Source: an uncultured Serinicoccus sp. (lineage in GTDB: Bacteria; Actinomycetota; Actinomycetes; Actinomycetales; Dermatophilaceae). Taken from it: a stretch of DNA of 64,000 nt. The notes beneath the pieces are model-generated. The model was not told the origin of the DNA. It made no database searches and saw nothing but the letters and a program-made list of their open reading frames with translations. The translations under genes were made by a program, and so were the position numbers. This document shows, one piece after another, positions 36,202 to 47,178 of this stretch (its first letter is position 1; every line of letters begins with the position of its first letter). The DNA is taken from positions 240,199 through 304,198 of the forward strand of contig NZ_CANKYH010000006.1 in NCBI RefSeq assembly GCF_947487915.1, given 5' to 3'.

Positions 36202-37035
36202 TCAGCGGGAGCGGACCGCCTCGTCGTACAGCTCCTTGGCCGACAGCCCGGTGGCGCGCGCGACATCCTTGGTGACGTCCTTGAGCCGCTCGCCCGCGGC
36301 CACCCGCCCCAGGATCTCGGGTATGACGTCAGCTGAGTCCACCTGCGAGGCGGCGGTGGCGCCGGCGACGACGACGGTGATCTCTCCCTTGACCCCGCCC
36401 TGGGCCCAGGTGGCCAGCTCGCCCAGCCCGCCGCGGCGCACCTCCTCGTAGGTCTTGGTCAGCTCGCGGCAGACCGCGGCCGCTCGTCCCTCCCCCAGGG
36501 TCGCGGCCATCGAGGCCAGGGTGGCCGCCAGGCGGTGCGGCGCCTCGAAGAAGACCATGGTGCGCGGCTCGTCGGCGAGCCCGGCGAGGGTGCGCTCGCG
36601 CTCGCCGGGCTTGCGCGGCAGGAAGCCCTCGAAGCAGAAGCGGTCCACCGGCAGGCCGCTGACCGCGAGCGCCATCAGCACCGCCGACGGGCCGGGAACG
36701 CAGGTCACCGGCAGGTCGGCGGCCACGCAGGCCTGGACGAGCCGGTAGCCGGGGTCGGAGACCGAGGGCATACCGGCGTCGGTGACCAGGAGCACCCGCT
36801 CCCCGCCGGCGATGCGCTGGACCAGGTCGGGGGTCCTCGAGGCCTCGTTGTGCTCGTGGTAGCTGACGACCTCGCCCGTGACGGCGATCCCGAGGCGGTC
36901 GGTCAGCCGGCGCAGCCGCCGGGTGTCCTCCGCCGCGACCACCGGCGCGTGCGCCAGCTCGGCCAGGAGCCGGGGGCTGGCGTCGCGGCTGTCGCCGATG
37001 GGGGTGGCGGCGAGGACGAGCGCGGCGTCAGGCAT
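36202..37035 (-). CDS. rsmI: 16S rRNA 2'-O-ribose methyltransferase RsmI
   Basis: A 277-residue tetrapyrrole-methylase-fold enzyme that methylates the ribose of C1402 in 16S rRNA. ATPIGDSRDASPRLL at the N-terminus, AEDTRRLRRLTDRLG, VTDAGMPSVSDPGYRLV near residue 85 and EAPHRLAATLASM near 170 are diagnostic. The C-terminal YDEAVRSR ending is typical. The start codon at 37035 lies in a GGTATGCC site and there is no ribosome site. The stop of sdhB is 5 bp upstream, so rsmI is probably translated from the sdh transcript. In mycobacteria rsmI lies divergent from pmt; here sdhCAB sits between them. Confidence 0.96.
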   Translation of the reverse strand: MPDAALVLAATPIGDSRDASPRLLAELAHAPVVAAEDTRRLRRLTDRLGIAVTGEVVSYHEHNEASRTPDLVQRIAGGERVLLVTDAGMPSVSDPGYRLVQACVAADLPVTCVPGPSAVLMALAVSGLPVDRFCFEGFLPRKPGERERTLAGLADEPRTMVFFEAPHRLAATLASMAATLGEGRAAAVCRELTKTYEEVRRGGLGELATWAQGGVKGEITVVVAGATAASQVDSADVIPEILGRVAAGERLKDVTKDVARATGLSAKELYDEAVRSR

Positions 37036-37040
37036 ACCCC

Positions 37041-37783
37041 TCAGTCGCGCCCGCCGTAACCCGCGCGGCGGTAGTCGCCGTTGAGCTGGCTGATGACGTT
37101 GAGCGGGATGCCCTTGGGGCAGGCGCGGGAGCACTCGCCGAGGTTGGTGCACCCGCCGAAGCCCTCGAGGTCGTGCTGCGCGGTCATCTGCAGCACCCGC
37201 GCCTCGCGCTCGGGCTGGCCCTGCGGCAGCTCGCCCAGGTGGGTGACCTTGGAGCCCATGAAGAGCATGGCGGAGGCGTTGGGGCAGGCCGCGACGCAGG
37301 CGCCGCAGCCGATGCACTCGGCCGCCATGAAGGCGCGGTCGGCGTCCTCCTTCGGCACCGGCGTGGCGTGGGCGTCCGGGGCGGAGCCGGTGTTGGCGGA
37401 GATGAAGCCGCCGGCCTGGATGATGCGGTCGAAGGAGGTGCGGTCCACGCACAGGTCCTTGATGACCGGGAAGGGGTCGGCGCGCCAGGGCTCGATGACG
37501 ATCTCGTCGCCGTCGGCGAAGCTGCGCATGTGCAGCTGGCAGGTGGTGGTCCGCTCGGGGCCGTGCGCCTCGCCGTTGATGACCACGCCGCACATGCCGC
37601 AGATGCCCTCGCGGCAGTCGGAGTCGAAGGCGACCGGCTCCTCGCCCTTCTCGATGAGCTGCTCGTTGAGCAGGTCCAGCATCTCCAGGAAGGAGCTGTC
37701 CTCGCTGACGTCCGGCAGCTGGTAGTCGACCATGCGGCCGTCGTCGGCAGGCCCGTCCTGGCGCCAGATCTTGAGCGCGATCC

Positions 37784-37787
<4 letters not shown>
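37041..37787 (-). CDS. sdhB: Succinate dehydrogenase iron-sulfur subunit
   Basis: A 248-residue SdhB carrying electrons from SdhA flavin to the membrane quinone site. The 2Fe-2S ligands are in [10 protein letters not shown] near residues 58-67 with a further cysteine near 82. The 4Fe-4S and 3Fe-4S clusters use [13 protein letters not shown] near 140 and [14 protein letters not shown] near 212. The ATG overlaps the sdhA stop by 4 bp. This is the three-subunit, Bacillus-type enzyme that typically works with menaquinone. Confidence 0.97.
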
Positions 37788-39772
<1,985 letters not shown>

Positions 39773-39780
39773 GGGTCCAC

Positions 39781-40482
39781 TCACTCGATGAAGCCGGAGA
39801 AGATGGCGAAGGGCGGGATGAGGAAGCCGACGACGATGATGGTCGACAGGGCGATGGAGACGAACCTGATCTGCTCGGCCCGCTGCAACGAGGTGTTGAG
39901 GCCGAGGGTCATGGCCGCGCCCCAGATGCCGTGCAGCAGGTGCATCCCCAGGAAGATCATCGCGACGGTGTAGATGAGCACGGCCCACCAGACACCGAAG
40001 CTGCTGATGACGCGCTCGGCCGGGCTCGGGTACTCGCCGGCCACGGTGATCGTCTGGGTGGTGAAGTGCAGGATGTGGAAGACGACGAAGGCCAGCAGGG
40101 CCAGGCCGCCCCACCGCATGGCCTTGGCGTAGAACCGCCCGTAGGACGTCTTCTTCTTCCCCGCATAGCGGGTCCGGCGCGCCTGCCCGGCGCGCCGCCA
40201 CAGCGACATGGACGCCCACACGTGCGCGGCGACGGAGACGAGGAGCAGGATCCGGGCCACCCAGAGGAAGGACCGCTCCGGCAGCATCGGCTCGCCGAAG
40301 GTCCGCAGGTGGTGGGCGTACTCGTCGAAGGCCTCGGGGCTGATGAGGATCTGCAGGTTGCCGTACATGTGCACGAGCACGAACAGCACGAAGAACACCC
40401 CGCTGGCCGCCACGACGGTCTTCAGCAGGATGGTCGGCGGCCCCTTGCGGGCCGCAGGCGCGGGAGCGGTTGAGGTGGCCAC
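39781..40482 (-). CDS. sdhC: Succinate dehydrogenase cytochrome b558 subunit
   Basis: A 233-residue membrane anchor with five hydrophobic helices (about residues 20-42, 72-92, 123-143, 160-182 and 207-228). Conserved histidines in [21 protein letters not shown] and GMHLLHG fit di-haem ligation, as in the Bacillus SdhC family. It is the first gene of sdhCAB. A GTG start is used, without Shine-Dalgarno; TAGAAT lies 7 nt upstream, so the operon message is probably leaderless. The pmt gene diverges after 96 bp. Confidence 0.95.
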   Translation of the reverse strand: MATSTAPAPAARKGPPTILLKTVVAASGVFFVLFVLVHMYGNLQILISPEAFDEYAHHLRTFGEPMLPERSFLWVARILLLVSVAAHVWASMSLWRRAGQARRTRYAGKKKTSYGRFYAKAMRWGGLALLAFVVFHILHFTTQTITVAGEYPSPAERVISSFGVWWAVLIYTVAMIFLGMHLLHGIWGAAMTLGLNTSLQRAEQIRFVSIALSTIIVVGFLIPPFAIFSGFIE

Positions 40483-40489
40483 AAGCCTG

Positions 40490-40495
40490 ATTCTA
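40490..40495 (-). promoter_or_regulatory. Leaderless-type -10 for sdhCAB
   Basis: On the minus strand TAGAAT, close to the consensus TATAAT, ends 7 nt before the GTG of sdhC. It is one of the best examples of the pattern in the window. Confidence 0.6.
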
Positions 40496-40565
40496 GCCCC
40501 CGACCTGCGTCGTCTCCCGCTGGCCCCGCCCCGGCCGATCCCGGGTCGGGGCCGGGGTGAGCACC

Positions 40566-40571
40566 TACGAT
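40566..40571 (+). promoter_or_regulatory. Leaderless-type -10 for the mannosyltransferase gene
   Basis: TACGAT ends 7 nt before the ATG at 40579 and overlaps the first in-frame ATG at 40570. This favours the second ATG as the true start. Confidence 0.45.
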
Positions 40572-40578
40572 GGCCGGT

Positions 40579-42189
40579 ATGGAGTCACTGCGGGCGCGCC
40601 TGCTCGGCCCGGCGCCCGCAGAGCTCGCCGGGCAGCGGCGCGTCGCCGCGCTCGGCATCCTCGTGGTGACCGTCATCGGGGGCGCACTGCGGTTCTGGCG
40701 GCTCGGTCACCCCGACCGCCTGGTCTTCGACGAGACCTACTACGTCAAGCAGGCCTGGTCCCTCGTCCGCTTCGGGCACGAGCGGGAGACCAAGGCCGGC
40801 CTCGAGGAACCGGACGAGCTCTGGAACGCCGGCAACCCTGACGTCTTCGGCAACCAGCCCGACCTCGTCGTGCACCCGCCCGTGGGCAAGTGGATGATCG
40901 CCCTCGGTGAGCTCGTCACCGGCCCGGGGTCCGCGACCGGCTGGCGGCTGTCCGCGGCGACCATCGGCACGCTGTCCATCGCGCTCCTCGGTCTGTGCGC
41001 CTGGCTCATCTGGAAGAACGCGGTGCTGGCGATCAGCGCCTCCACGCTGCTGGCGGTCGACGGGCACCACTTCGCCTCCTCCCGCATCGGCCTGCTCGAC
41101 CTCTTCCTCATGTGGTGGGTCCTGCTCGCCTTCGTCCTCCTGCTGCTGGACCGCGAGCAGGGCCGGCGCCGGCTGGCGGCCCGGTGGGGGCCGTGGTGGC
41201 AGGAGCGGCACGGCCCCGACGTGCCGGTCCCCCGCTCGGCGTGGGCTCGCGCCGCACGGTGGTGGGGCCCCTCGCTGGGCGTCCGGTGGTGGCGGCTGGC
41301 GGCCGGGGTCAGCCTCGGCCTGGCCATCGGCACCAAGTGGTCGGGGCTGTACTTCCTTGCCGTGTTCGGGCTGATGACCGTGGCCTGGGACCTCGGTGCC
41401 CGCCGTGCCGTCGGCGCGCGCGACTGGCTCGCCGGCACGGTCGTGCGCGACGGCATACCGGCGTTCCTGCTCATGGTGCCCACGGCGCTGGCGACGTACG
41501 TCGCCAGCTGGGCCGGGTGGTTCGCGACCCGGGGCGGGTGGAAGCGGCAGTGGGCGGCCGACCACCCCGCCCCGGACGGCTCTCTCGCGGCGCTGGTGCC
41601 CGACCCGCTGCGCTCGCTGTGGGCCTACCACGTCGAGCAGTGGACCTTCCACATCGACCTGGCCAACGAGCACGCCTGGAGCTCCAACCCGTGGAGCTGG
41701 ACGGTCCAGTGGCGCCCGACCCTGTTCTACGCCGAGTGGCCGGAGCGGGACGAGCAGGGCTGCGAGGCCGCCGAGTGCGTGGAGTACATCGCCTCCCTGG
41801 GCAACATCGTGCTCTGGTGGGGGGCGACGATCGGGCTGCTGGTCGTCCTCTTCCTGTGGCTGCTGGGCCGGGACTGGCGGGCCGGGGCCGCCCTGGCCGG
41901 CATCGCGGCCGGCTGGCTGCCGTGGTTCCTCTACCAGACGCGGACGATCTACAGCTTCTACGCCGTCGCCTTCGTCCCGTGGCTGGTGCTGGTCGTCGTC
42001 ACCTGTCTGGCGCTGGTGCTGGGGCCGGCGGACGCCCCGGCGCAGCGGCGGCGGTGGGGTGCCGTCGCGGTCGTCGGCTACCTCACCCTGGCCGCCGCGT
42101 TCTTCGCGTGGTACTGGCCGGTCTACACGGCCATCACCATCCCGCGCGAGGCCTGGAACCTGCGGCTGTGGTTCGACTTCTGGACCTGA
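40579..42189 (+). CDS. pmt: Dolichyl-phosphate-mannose-protein mannosyltransferase (GT39)
   Basis: A 536-residue polytopic enzyme that transfers mannose from polyprenyl-phosphate-mannose to Ser/Thr of secreted proteins during Sec export. The catalytic acidic pair is in RLVFDETYYVKQAW near residues 46-59, followed by the conserved HPPVGKWMIALGE. About eleven hydrophobic segments are seen, with WRPTLFY and the C-terminal AWNLRLWF region. I chose the second ATG (MESLRARLL), supported by TACGAT 7 nt upstream; the first ATG would add three residues. The gene includes one rare ATA codon, inside a GTATGCC site at 41452. Confidence 0.92.
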   Translation: MESLRARLLGPAPAELAGQRRVAALGILVVTVIGGALRFWRLGHPDRLVFDETYYVKQAWSLVRFGHERETKAGLEEPDELWNAGNPDVFGNQPDLVVHPPVGKWMIALGELVTGPGSATGWRLSAATIGTLSIALLGLCAWLIWKNAVLAISASTLLAVDGHHFASSRIGLLDLFLMWWVLLAFVLLLLDREQGRRRLAARWGPWWQERHGPDVPVPRSAWARAARWWGPSLGVRWWRLAAGVSLGLAIGTKWSGLYFLAVFGLMTVAWDLGARRAVGARDWLAGTVVRDGIPAFLLMVPTALATYVASWAGWFATRGGWKRQWAADHPAPDGSLAALVPDPLRSLWAYHVEQWTFHIDLANEHAWSSNPWSWTVQWRPTLFYAEWPERDEQGCEAAECVEYIASLGNIVLWWGATIGLLVVLFLWLLGRDWRAGAALAGIAAGWLPWFLYQTRTIYSFYAVAFVPWLVLVVVTCLALVLGPADAPAQRRRWGAVAVVGYLTLAAAFFAWYWPVYTAITIPREAWNLRLWFDFWT

Positions 42190-42246
42190 GCGGGACGCGC
42201 GCGAGAGCACCGCGGTCGGACCCCCGCCCCGAGGTATGCCCTCGGC

Positions 42247-42597
42247 TCAGGCCTCCAGGCCCATGGCCTCGGCGATCTTGAGGTGCGGCGCCCCCTCCTC
42301 GGCGCGGCCGGCGCGCTGCAGGGTGCGAGCCAGGACGAGGTGGGCGTAGGCGTCGCTGGGCCACCGCTCGACCATGGCGCGCAGCTCGGTCTCGGCGCGG
42401 CCCAACCGGGCGGAGTGGTAGTAGCTGCGGGCGAGCAGCAGCCGCACCTGGGCGTTGCCCGGGTCGGCCTGCGCGAGCGGCTCCAGGAGGCCGGCGGCGC
42501 GGACGTAGTCCTTGGTCTCGAAGGCGAAGGTGGCCCGGTCGTAGCGGGCGTGGTCGTCCACCCTCGCGTCGTCGGGAAGGTCCACGAAGTCACCCAT
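42247..42597 (-). CDS. TPR-repeat protein, short
   Basis: A 116-residue all-helical protein with about three tetratricopeptide repeats: YDRATFAFETKDYVRAAGLL, then PGNAQVRLLLARSYYHSARL, then SDAYAHLVLARTLQRAGRAEEG. Such proteins scaffold protein contacts. The start at 42597 (MGDFVDLPDD) is preceded by the end of the PH-domain gene by only 8 bp, so it is probably the last gene of the argF-PH-PH-TPR run. A nearby upstream GTG could be the start instead. Partner unknown. Confidence 0.8.
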   Translation of the reverse strand: MGDFVDLPDDARVDDHARYDRATFAFETKDYVRAAGLLEPLAQADPGNAQVRLLLARSYYHSARLGRAETELRAMVERWPSDAYAHLVLARTLQRAGRAEEGAPHLKIAEAMGLEA

Positions 42598-42605
42598 GCC
42601 CTGCA

Positions 42606-44210
42606 CTACGTCCGCCAGCCCTGCAGCATTCCCGGCGTGGCGGCGTCGGCGAGGTCGAGCGCCATCCCCAAGGGGATGTTGGGCGCCACGACGCGCTCGG
42701 GCCCGGCCGCGGTGGTCGCGGTGAGGTCGGCCAGCCCGAGCCGCCGCTGGAACAGCCCCTGGTGGACGACCCAGCCGATGACGCCACCGCGCTCCAAGAC
42801 CTCCCTCGTGCGGATGACCGCCCCGGTCTGGACGACGAGGTGCCGGTCGGTGAGCGCGTGCCCGAGGTTGCGCCAGGCGTTCTCGGCGATGACGACGTTG
42901 AGCAGGCCGACCCCGACGAGCACGGCGAGCGGCACCCACCAGGGCCAGGTCGCGAACCAGCCGACGTCCAGCCACCAGGTCGGCACGGCCGCCAGTCCGG
43001 CGAGGGTGAGGGTCCCCCACTGCCGGCTCACGTGGATGCGGCGGCGGGCCCGCGGACCGTGCCCGGTGAGGGTCATCGTCAGCGGTCCGTCCTCCTCCAG
43101 CAGCGCGTGCCCGACCTCCTGGACCACCCGGCGCGGGGCCGGTGGCAGGAGCCGGGTGGTGCCGTCGCTGCCGACCCCGGTGGCCAGCGCGGTCAGCTCG
43201 GCGCCGCGCACGAAGCGCAGGAGGAACTGCTCGGTCATCCGGACCCCCCGGATCTTGGCCTCCTCGATGGTCTGGCTGCGGGTGGTGAGCAGGCCCCGCG
43301 TGGTGCGGATCTTGCCCCCGGCCTCGCGCACGAGACTCAGGTTCCACCAGCTCAGCACGTAGGAGGCCGTGGACACGACCACCCACCCGAGGACCACCAC
43401 GACGATCGCGCCGGCGACGAGGACGAGCAGGGCCTGCGCCGCCACCCAGCCCCACGCGTCCTGCGCGACCTCGGTCTCGTCGAGCGGCAGGTCGTCCCCG
43501 AACTGGCCGAGCACACCGACGGCGCCGGCGACCACGACGAGGCTGGACAGGCTGAACGGCGCATACCTCAGCCACCCCCAGTCGATCCGGGCCAGCTCGG
43601 TGTCCTCACCGCGCCGCGGCCCGCCCGCCCCGGCGGCGTCCCCGGACCCGCCCTCCGCGCGCGGCTCCTCGGCCTCGTCCACGTCGGCTCCACCGGACCG
43701 CTGCAGCAGGTAGACCCGCAGCGAGGAGGCCTGGTCGCGGGTGAGCCCGTCGAGCTCGATCTGGGAGTCGTCGACCCCGGTCCCGACCTTGGCCTTGGTC
43801 AGCCCGAGGACACGGTGGATCGGGGTGGACTCCAGGTCGACGCTGCGGATGCGGTCCAGCGGGGCGGTCACCACCTTGCGGCTCAGCACCCCGGTCCGCA
43901 GCTGCAGCTGCTCCTCGGTGAACCGGTAGCGGGTGAAGAACCAGGCGAGGACCCCGAACAGCACGGCCAGGACGGCGAAGACCGGGGCGGCCCAGAACCA
44001 GAAGCTGTTCCCGTCGCCACGGGTCGTGCCGAAGACGACCAGGACGAGCGGCACGATCATCGAGCGGATGGCTCGCACCGGGTGCACGAGCAGCATGCGC
44101 GGGCTCAGGCGCTGCCAGTCCTGCACCCCGCCCACCTCCGGTGGCGGTGGCGGGGTACCCGGGTCGGCCGGGGCGAGGGGCTCGCCCGTGGGGGGCGGCA
44201 GCGCGGTCAC
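42606..44210 (-). CDS. Bacterial PH-domain (YdbT-like) membrane protein
   Basis: A 534-residue membrane protein with repeated bacterial pleckstrin-homology (bPH2, formerly DUF304) domains, as in YdbT. Hydrophobic pairs near residues 50-90, 225-300 and 405-450 alternate with the bPH2 blocks (YRFTEEQLQLRTGVLSRK, PLDRIRSVDLEST; later RGLLTTRSQTIEEAKIRGV; later DRHLVVQTGAVIRTREVLE). An acidic Gly-rich linker (about 182-205) separates the first two. In Bacillus YdbS-YdbT are linked to resistance to the YvlB/liniprolysin-type stress; I treat the function as unknown. The GTG start overlaps the preceding gene by 4 bp. Confidence 0.85.
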   Translation of the reverse strand: MTALPPPTGEPLAPADPGTPPPPPEVGGVQDWQRLSPRMLLVHPVRAIRSMIVPLVLVVFGTTRGDGNSFWFWAAPVFAVLAVLFGVLAWFFTRYRFTEEQLQLRTGVLSRKVVTAPLDRIRSVDLESTPIHRVLGLTKAKVGTGVDDSQIELDGLTRDQASSLRVYLLQRSGGADVDEAEEPRAEGGSGDAAGAGGPRRGEDTELARIDWGWLRYAPFSLSSLVVVAGAVGVLGQFGDDLPLDETEVAQDAWGWVAAQALLVLVAGAIVVVVLGWVVVSTASYVLSWWNLSLVREAGGKIRTTRGLLTTRSQTIEEAKIRGVRMTEQFLLRFVRGAELTALATGVGSDGTTRLLPPAPRRVVQEVGHALLEEDGPLTMTLTGHGPRARRRIHVSRQWGTLTLAGLAAVPTWWLDVGWFATWPWWVPLAVLVGVGLLNVVIAENAWRNLGHALTDRHLVVQTGAVIRTREVLERGGVIGWVVHQGLFQRRLGLADLTATTAAGPERVVAPNIPLGMALDLADAATPGMLQGWRT

Positions 44211-44728
44211 GTCGCGTCGCCGCGCGTCTGCCCGGTCACCCGCGCGAGCTCGGCGGTGACCCGGTCGGCGACGTCGGTGTCCAGGCAGGTGAGCCGGATC
44301 GGCCCGGCCGCCGAGGCGGTGGTCACCGTGACGTTGGCCAGCCGGAAGATCCGCATGAGCGGACCCCGCTCGGTGTCGACGGTCTGCACCCGCGACAGCG
44401 GTGCGATGCGCTGGTCCCGGGACAGCCAGCCGGTCTGGGCGAAGACCCGCTCCCCGGTGACCTCCCACCGGGTGCGGCGGTAGCGGATGAGCGGCTCCAG
44501 CGCCTGCTCCACGACCGTGTAGACGAGGATGGCCACGAAGACCGGCCCGAGCCACTGCTTCACCCCGTCGGGCACGAACCAGTAGACCGCGAACAGGATG
44601 GCCCAGACGACGACGGCGCCGAGGAAGCCCTGGAGCGCCCAGTAGCGCACCGCCCGCGGGCTCACCTGGTGCGCCGGCTCGTGCAGCGGCGCGGCGTCGG
44701 GCACGGAGGAGGGCTGCGTGACGGTCAT
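44207..44728 (-). CDS. Bacterial PH-domain (YdbS-like) membrane protein
   Basis: A 173-residue partner of the larger PH-domain protein. Two hydrophobic helices (about residues 32-50 and 58-78) are followed by one bPH2 domain: [39 protein letters not shown], and [16 protein letters not shown]. Small-large pairs of this type (YdbS with YdbT) are encoded together in many Gram-positive bacteria. It overlaps argF by 4 bp at its start and the larger gene by 4 bp at its end, so all are translationally coupled. Confidence 0.87.
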   Translation of the reverse strand: MTVTQPSSVPDAAPLHEPAHQVSPRAVRYWALQGFLGAVVVWAILFAVYWFVPDGVKQWLGPVFVAILVYTVVEQALEPLIRYRRTRWEVTGERVFAQTGWLSRDQRIAPLSRVQTVDTERGPLMRIFRLANVTVTTASAAGPIRLTCLDTDVADRVTAELARVTGQTRGDAT

Positions 44729-45729
44729 GCGAGCGTCGCCACCAGGAGGGCCTTGATGGTGTGCAGGCGGTTCTCCGCCTGGTCGAAGACGATGCTGGCG
44801 CCGGACTCGAAGACCTCGTCGGTGACCTCCAGCCCATCCTTCAGCTCTGGATGGATGCTCATGAGCTGTTCCCCCACCTCGGTGTCCGTGTCGTGGAACG
44901 CCGGCAGGCAGTGCATGAAGACCGCCCGCCGGTTCCCGGTCGCCTCCATCATCGCGCGGTCCACCCGGAAGGGCAGCAGCAGGTCGATGCGCTCCTGCCA
45001 GGCGCTCGCCGGCTCCCCCATCGACACCCAGACGTCGGTATGCACCGCGTCCACCCCGGCGACCGCCTCGCGGGGGTCCTCGGTCACCGTCAGCCGGGCC
45101 CCGGTGCTCCCGGCGACCTCCTCGCACAGGGCGACCACCTCGGGCGCGGGCTGCAGGCCCGCAGGGGCACCGATCCGCACGTCGCACCCCAGCTTGGCCC
45201 CGAGGAGCAGCAGCGAGTGGCCGGTGTTGTTGCGGGCGTCGCCCAGGTAGGCGAAGGACGTCTCGGACCACGGCTTGGCCACGTGCTCACGCATCGTGAG
45301 GGCGTCGGCGAGCATCTGCGTGGGGTGCCACTCGTCGGTGAGGCCGTTGTAGACCGGCACCCCGGCATACCGGTGCAACTGCTCGACCGTCGCCTGGGCG
45401 GCCCCGCGGTACTGGATGGCGTCGTACATCCGGCCCAGCACGCGCGCGGTGTCCTTGATCGACTCCTTGTGCCCGATCTGGCTGCTCCGGGGGTCGAGGA
45501 AGGTCGTGGCCGCACCCTGGTCGGCGGCGGCGACCTCGAAGGCGCTGCGGGTGCGGGTGGAGGTCTTCTCGAAGACGAGGGCGATGGAGCGGCCGACCAG
45601 GCGTCGCTGCTCGGTGCGGGCCCGCTTGGCCGCCTTGAGCTCGGCGGCGAGGTCCAGCAGCGCGAGGATCTCCTCAGGGGTCTCCTCGACCAGGGACAGC
45701 AGGCTGCGTCCCCGCAGGTCGACGGCCAT
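44725..45729 (-). CDS. argF: Ornithine carbamoyltransferase
   Basis: A 334-residue enzyme that makes citrulline from ornithine and carbamoyl phosphate, or runs in reverse in arginine deiminase pathways. The carbamoyl-phosphate loop [15 protein letters not shown] lies near residues 54-68, [12 protein letters not shown] near 135, and the ornithine-site HCLPAFHD near 272. Length and sequence resemble the E. coli ArgI / catabolic ArcB type rather than the shorter (about 307-residue) form usual in Actinobacteria. No other arginine gene is adjacent; it heads a run with PH-domain genes. The minus-strand Shine-Dalgarno aaggagc supports the start at 45729. Confidence 0.94.
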   Translation of the reverse strand: MAVDLRGRSLLSLVEETPEEILALLDLAAELKAAKRARTEQRRLVGRSIALVFEKTSTRTRSAFEVAAADQGAATTFLDPRSSQIGHKESIKDTARVLGRMYDAIQYRGAAQATVEQLHRYAGVPVYNGLTDEWHPTQMLADALTMREHVAKPWSETSFAYLGDARNNTGHSLLLLGAKLGCDVRIGAPAGLQPAPEVVALCEEVAGSTGARLTVTEDPREAVAGVDAVHTDVWVSMGEPASAWQERIDLLLPFRVDRAMMEATGNRRAVFMHCLPAFHDTDTEVGEQLMSIHPELKDGLEVTDEVFESGASIVFDQAENRLHTIKALLVATLA

Positions 45730-45829
45730 GGCGGGCTCCTTCGTGGGTCGGGCACGCACCGTGCCGAGGGTGCGCTCGTGCGGGCTCAGCGTAGTCCGGA
45801 CGCGGGTCCGCGTTCCCCGGGGGACGAGA

Positions 45830-45857
45830 GACGGCCCCGCCGGTGGGCGGGGCCGTC
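45830..45857 (-). terminator. Strong hairpin after tRNA-Ala
   Basis: Perfect 12-bp GC-rich arms (gacggccccgcc and ggcggggccgtc) enclose a 4-nt loop, 14 nt beyond the 3' end of tRNA-Ala on the minus strand. It is the clearest terminator in the window. Confidence 0.8.
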
Positions 45858-45870
45858 TGTCGGACTCGGG

Positions 45871-45943
45871 TGGAGCTGAGGGGAATCGAACCCCTGACCT
45901 TCTCATTGCGAACGAGACGCGCTACCAACTGCGCCACAGCCCC
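45871..45943 (-). tRNA. tRNA-Ala (CGC)
   Basis: On the minus strand the acceptor ggggctg pairs with cagctcc (one G-U). The anticodon loop ttcgcaa gives anticodon CGC, reading GCG, and the T-arm aggggttcgattcccct is canonical. The discriminator is A, and no full CCA is encoded. It lies between argF and a membrane-protein gene. Confidence 0.95.
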
Positions 45944-46004
45944 GTGTGCGTGTCCAGACTATACAGACCGGCCCGGCGCCGACCCAAACCGCCGGCGTCG
46001 CCGG

Positions 46005-47036
46005 TCAGCCCACGCGGTCGACACGCGGAAGGTCCTCGAACTCCTCCTCCAGCGCCATCTCGGTGCCGTCCGCCGGGAGCTGGCCGGACCCGCTGGGGGC
46101 CTGGGGGGCACCGCGGTAGGCGCGGGCCTTGAGGGTGTAGGTCGGCGGCGGTACCGGGGTCGGGCTCCACGAGCCTGCGCCGGCGTCGGCCGGCGAGGCC
46201 TCGTCGGCCACCGCGGTCGGGGTCGTGGGCGCGGGCGCCAGCCCGGCCTCGACCTCGTCGATGTCGAAGAGGGCGGGACGGGCCGGCTCGAGGTCCACCG
46301 CCCGGCGGGCCGGACGAGCGGCGGCCACCGCCCCGGCGGCGGCTCGCGCCTGCGCCGCGAGCGGGGAGTCCTGGGCCTGGGCCGTCGTGCTGACCGGTGC
46401 GCCGGCGTCCGCGGCGGCCGGGGTGGCCGGGCGTCCGGCGCGTGCGGGAGGGCTGTCGGCACGGCGCCCGAGGCCGTCGTCGGCCGTGGTCCGGCCGGCA
46501 GGGACCGCACCGCGGCCGGGGACGGCCGGGCGGCGACGCTGGCGACCCGCGCGGGCCGAGCGGCGCACGAGCAGGAGGGTCACGCCGAGCACCCCGACGC
46601 CGGCGAAGCTCCACCACCACCCCAGCACCGGGCTGACGCCCAGCGAGACCAGGGCGACCATGACGACCGAGGCGGTGAGCAGGGCGACGGCGCGCAGCCG
46701 GGCGGCCCGACGGGCCCGGCGCACGGCGGGGGTCGGCCCCACGGCGGTCGCGCCCGCGGGCTGGCGGGCGGGCGACGGGCTCGCGCCGCCCCGCTTGACC
46801 GTGACCTCGGGACGGGCCGGTCGCAGGGGCGAGACGGTGTAGGCGGCGGGGGCCTGGTCGGCCACGTCGGGGCGGGGCAGCGCGCGTCGCCGCTCCAGGA
46901 CCCGCATGGCCTCGGAGAAGCGGTCGACCGAACGGGCGGTCGCGAGGTGCTCGCGCCGCCGCACCCAGTGCTGGACCAGGTAGACAGCCCACACCGCCAG
47001 GATGACGACGAAGATGAGACTGCTGACCGAGGGCAC
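46005..47036 (-). CDS. Hypothetical membrane protein with disordered tail
   Basis: A 343-residue protein. An N-terminal transmembrane helix (SLIFVVILAVWAVYLVQHW, about 5-23) is followed by a basic segment (RRREHLATARSVDRFSEAMRVL). A central helical hairpin (VALLTASVVMVALVSLGV and VLGWWWSFAGVGVLGVTLLL, about 110-150) follows. The C-terminal half is Ala/Pro-rich and disordered, with a conserved-looking end (YTLKARAYRGAP, EEEFEDLPRVDRV). Mycobacteria have a transmembrane protein gene (Rv0996) next to the rimJ-like gene; this may be its counterpart. A GTG start is used, and an AGG-containing site is very close to it. Function unknown. Confidence 0.75.
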   Translation of the reverse strand: MPSVSSLIFVVILAVWAVYLVQHWVRRREHLATARSVDRFSEAMRVLERRRALPRPDVADQAPAAYTVSPLRPARPEVTVKRGGASPSPARQPAGATAVGPTPAVRRARRAARLRAVALLTASVVMVALVSLGVSPVLGWWWSFAGVGVLGVTLLLVRRSARAGRQRRRPAVPGRGAVPAGRTTADDGLGRRADSPPARAGRPATPAAADAGAPVSTTAQAQDSPLAAQARAAAGAVAAARPARRAVDLEPARPALFDIDEVEAGLAPAPTTPTAVADEASPADAGAGSWSPTPVPPPTYTLKARAYRGAPQAPSGSGQLPADGTEMALEEEFEDLPRVDRVG

Positions 47037-47178
47037 GACCTCACGGTATGCGCCCGGCGGGGACGATCTCCTGAGGTCGCCGGAGTGTCGCCGGAGTTTC
47101 TCCTGTGACCTGTGGGGGCAGCCGTGTGCGTTCGTGGCCCGACGAGGGCCATGAGCGCACACGGTCGGGGCGGGGTGT

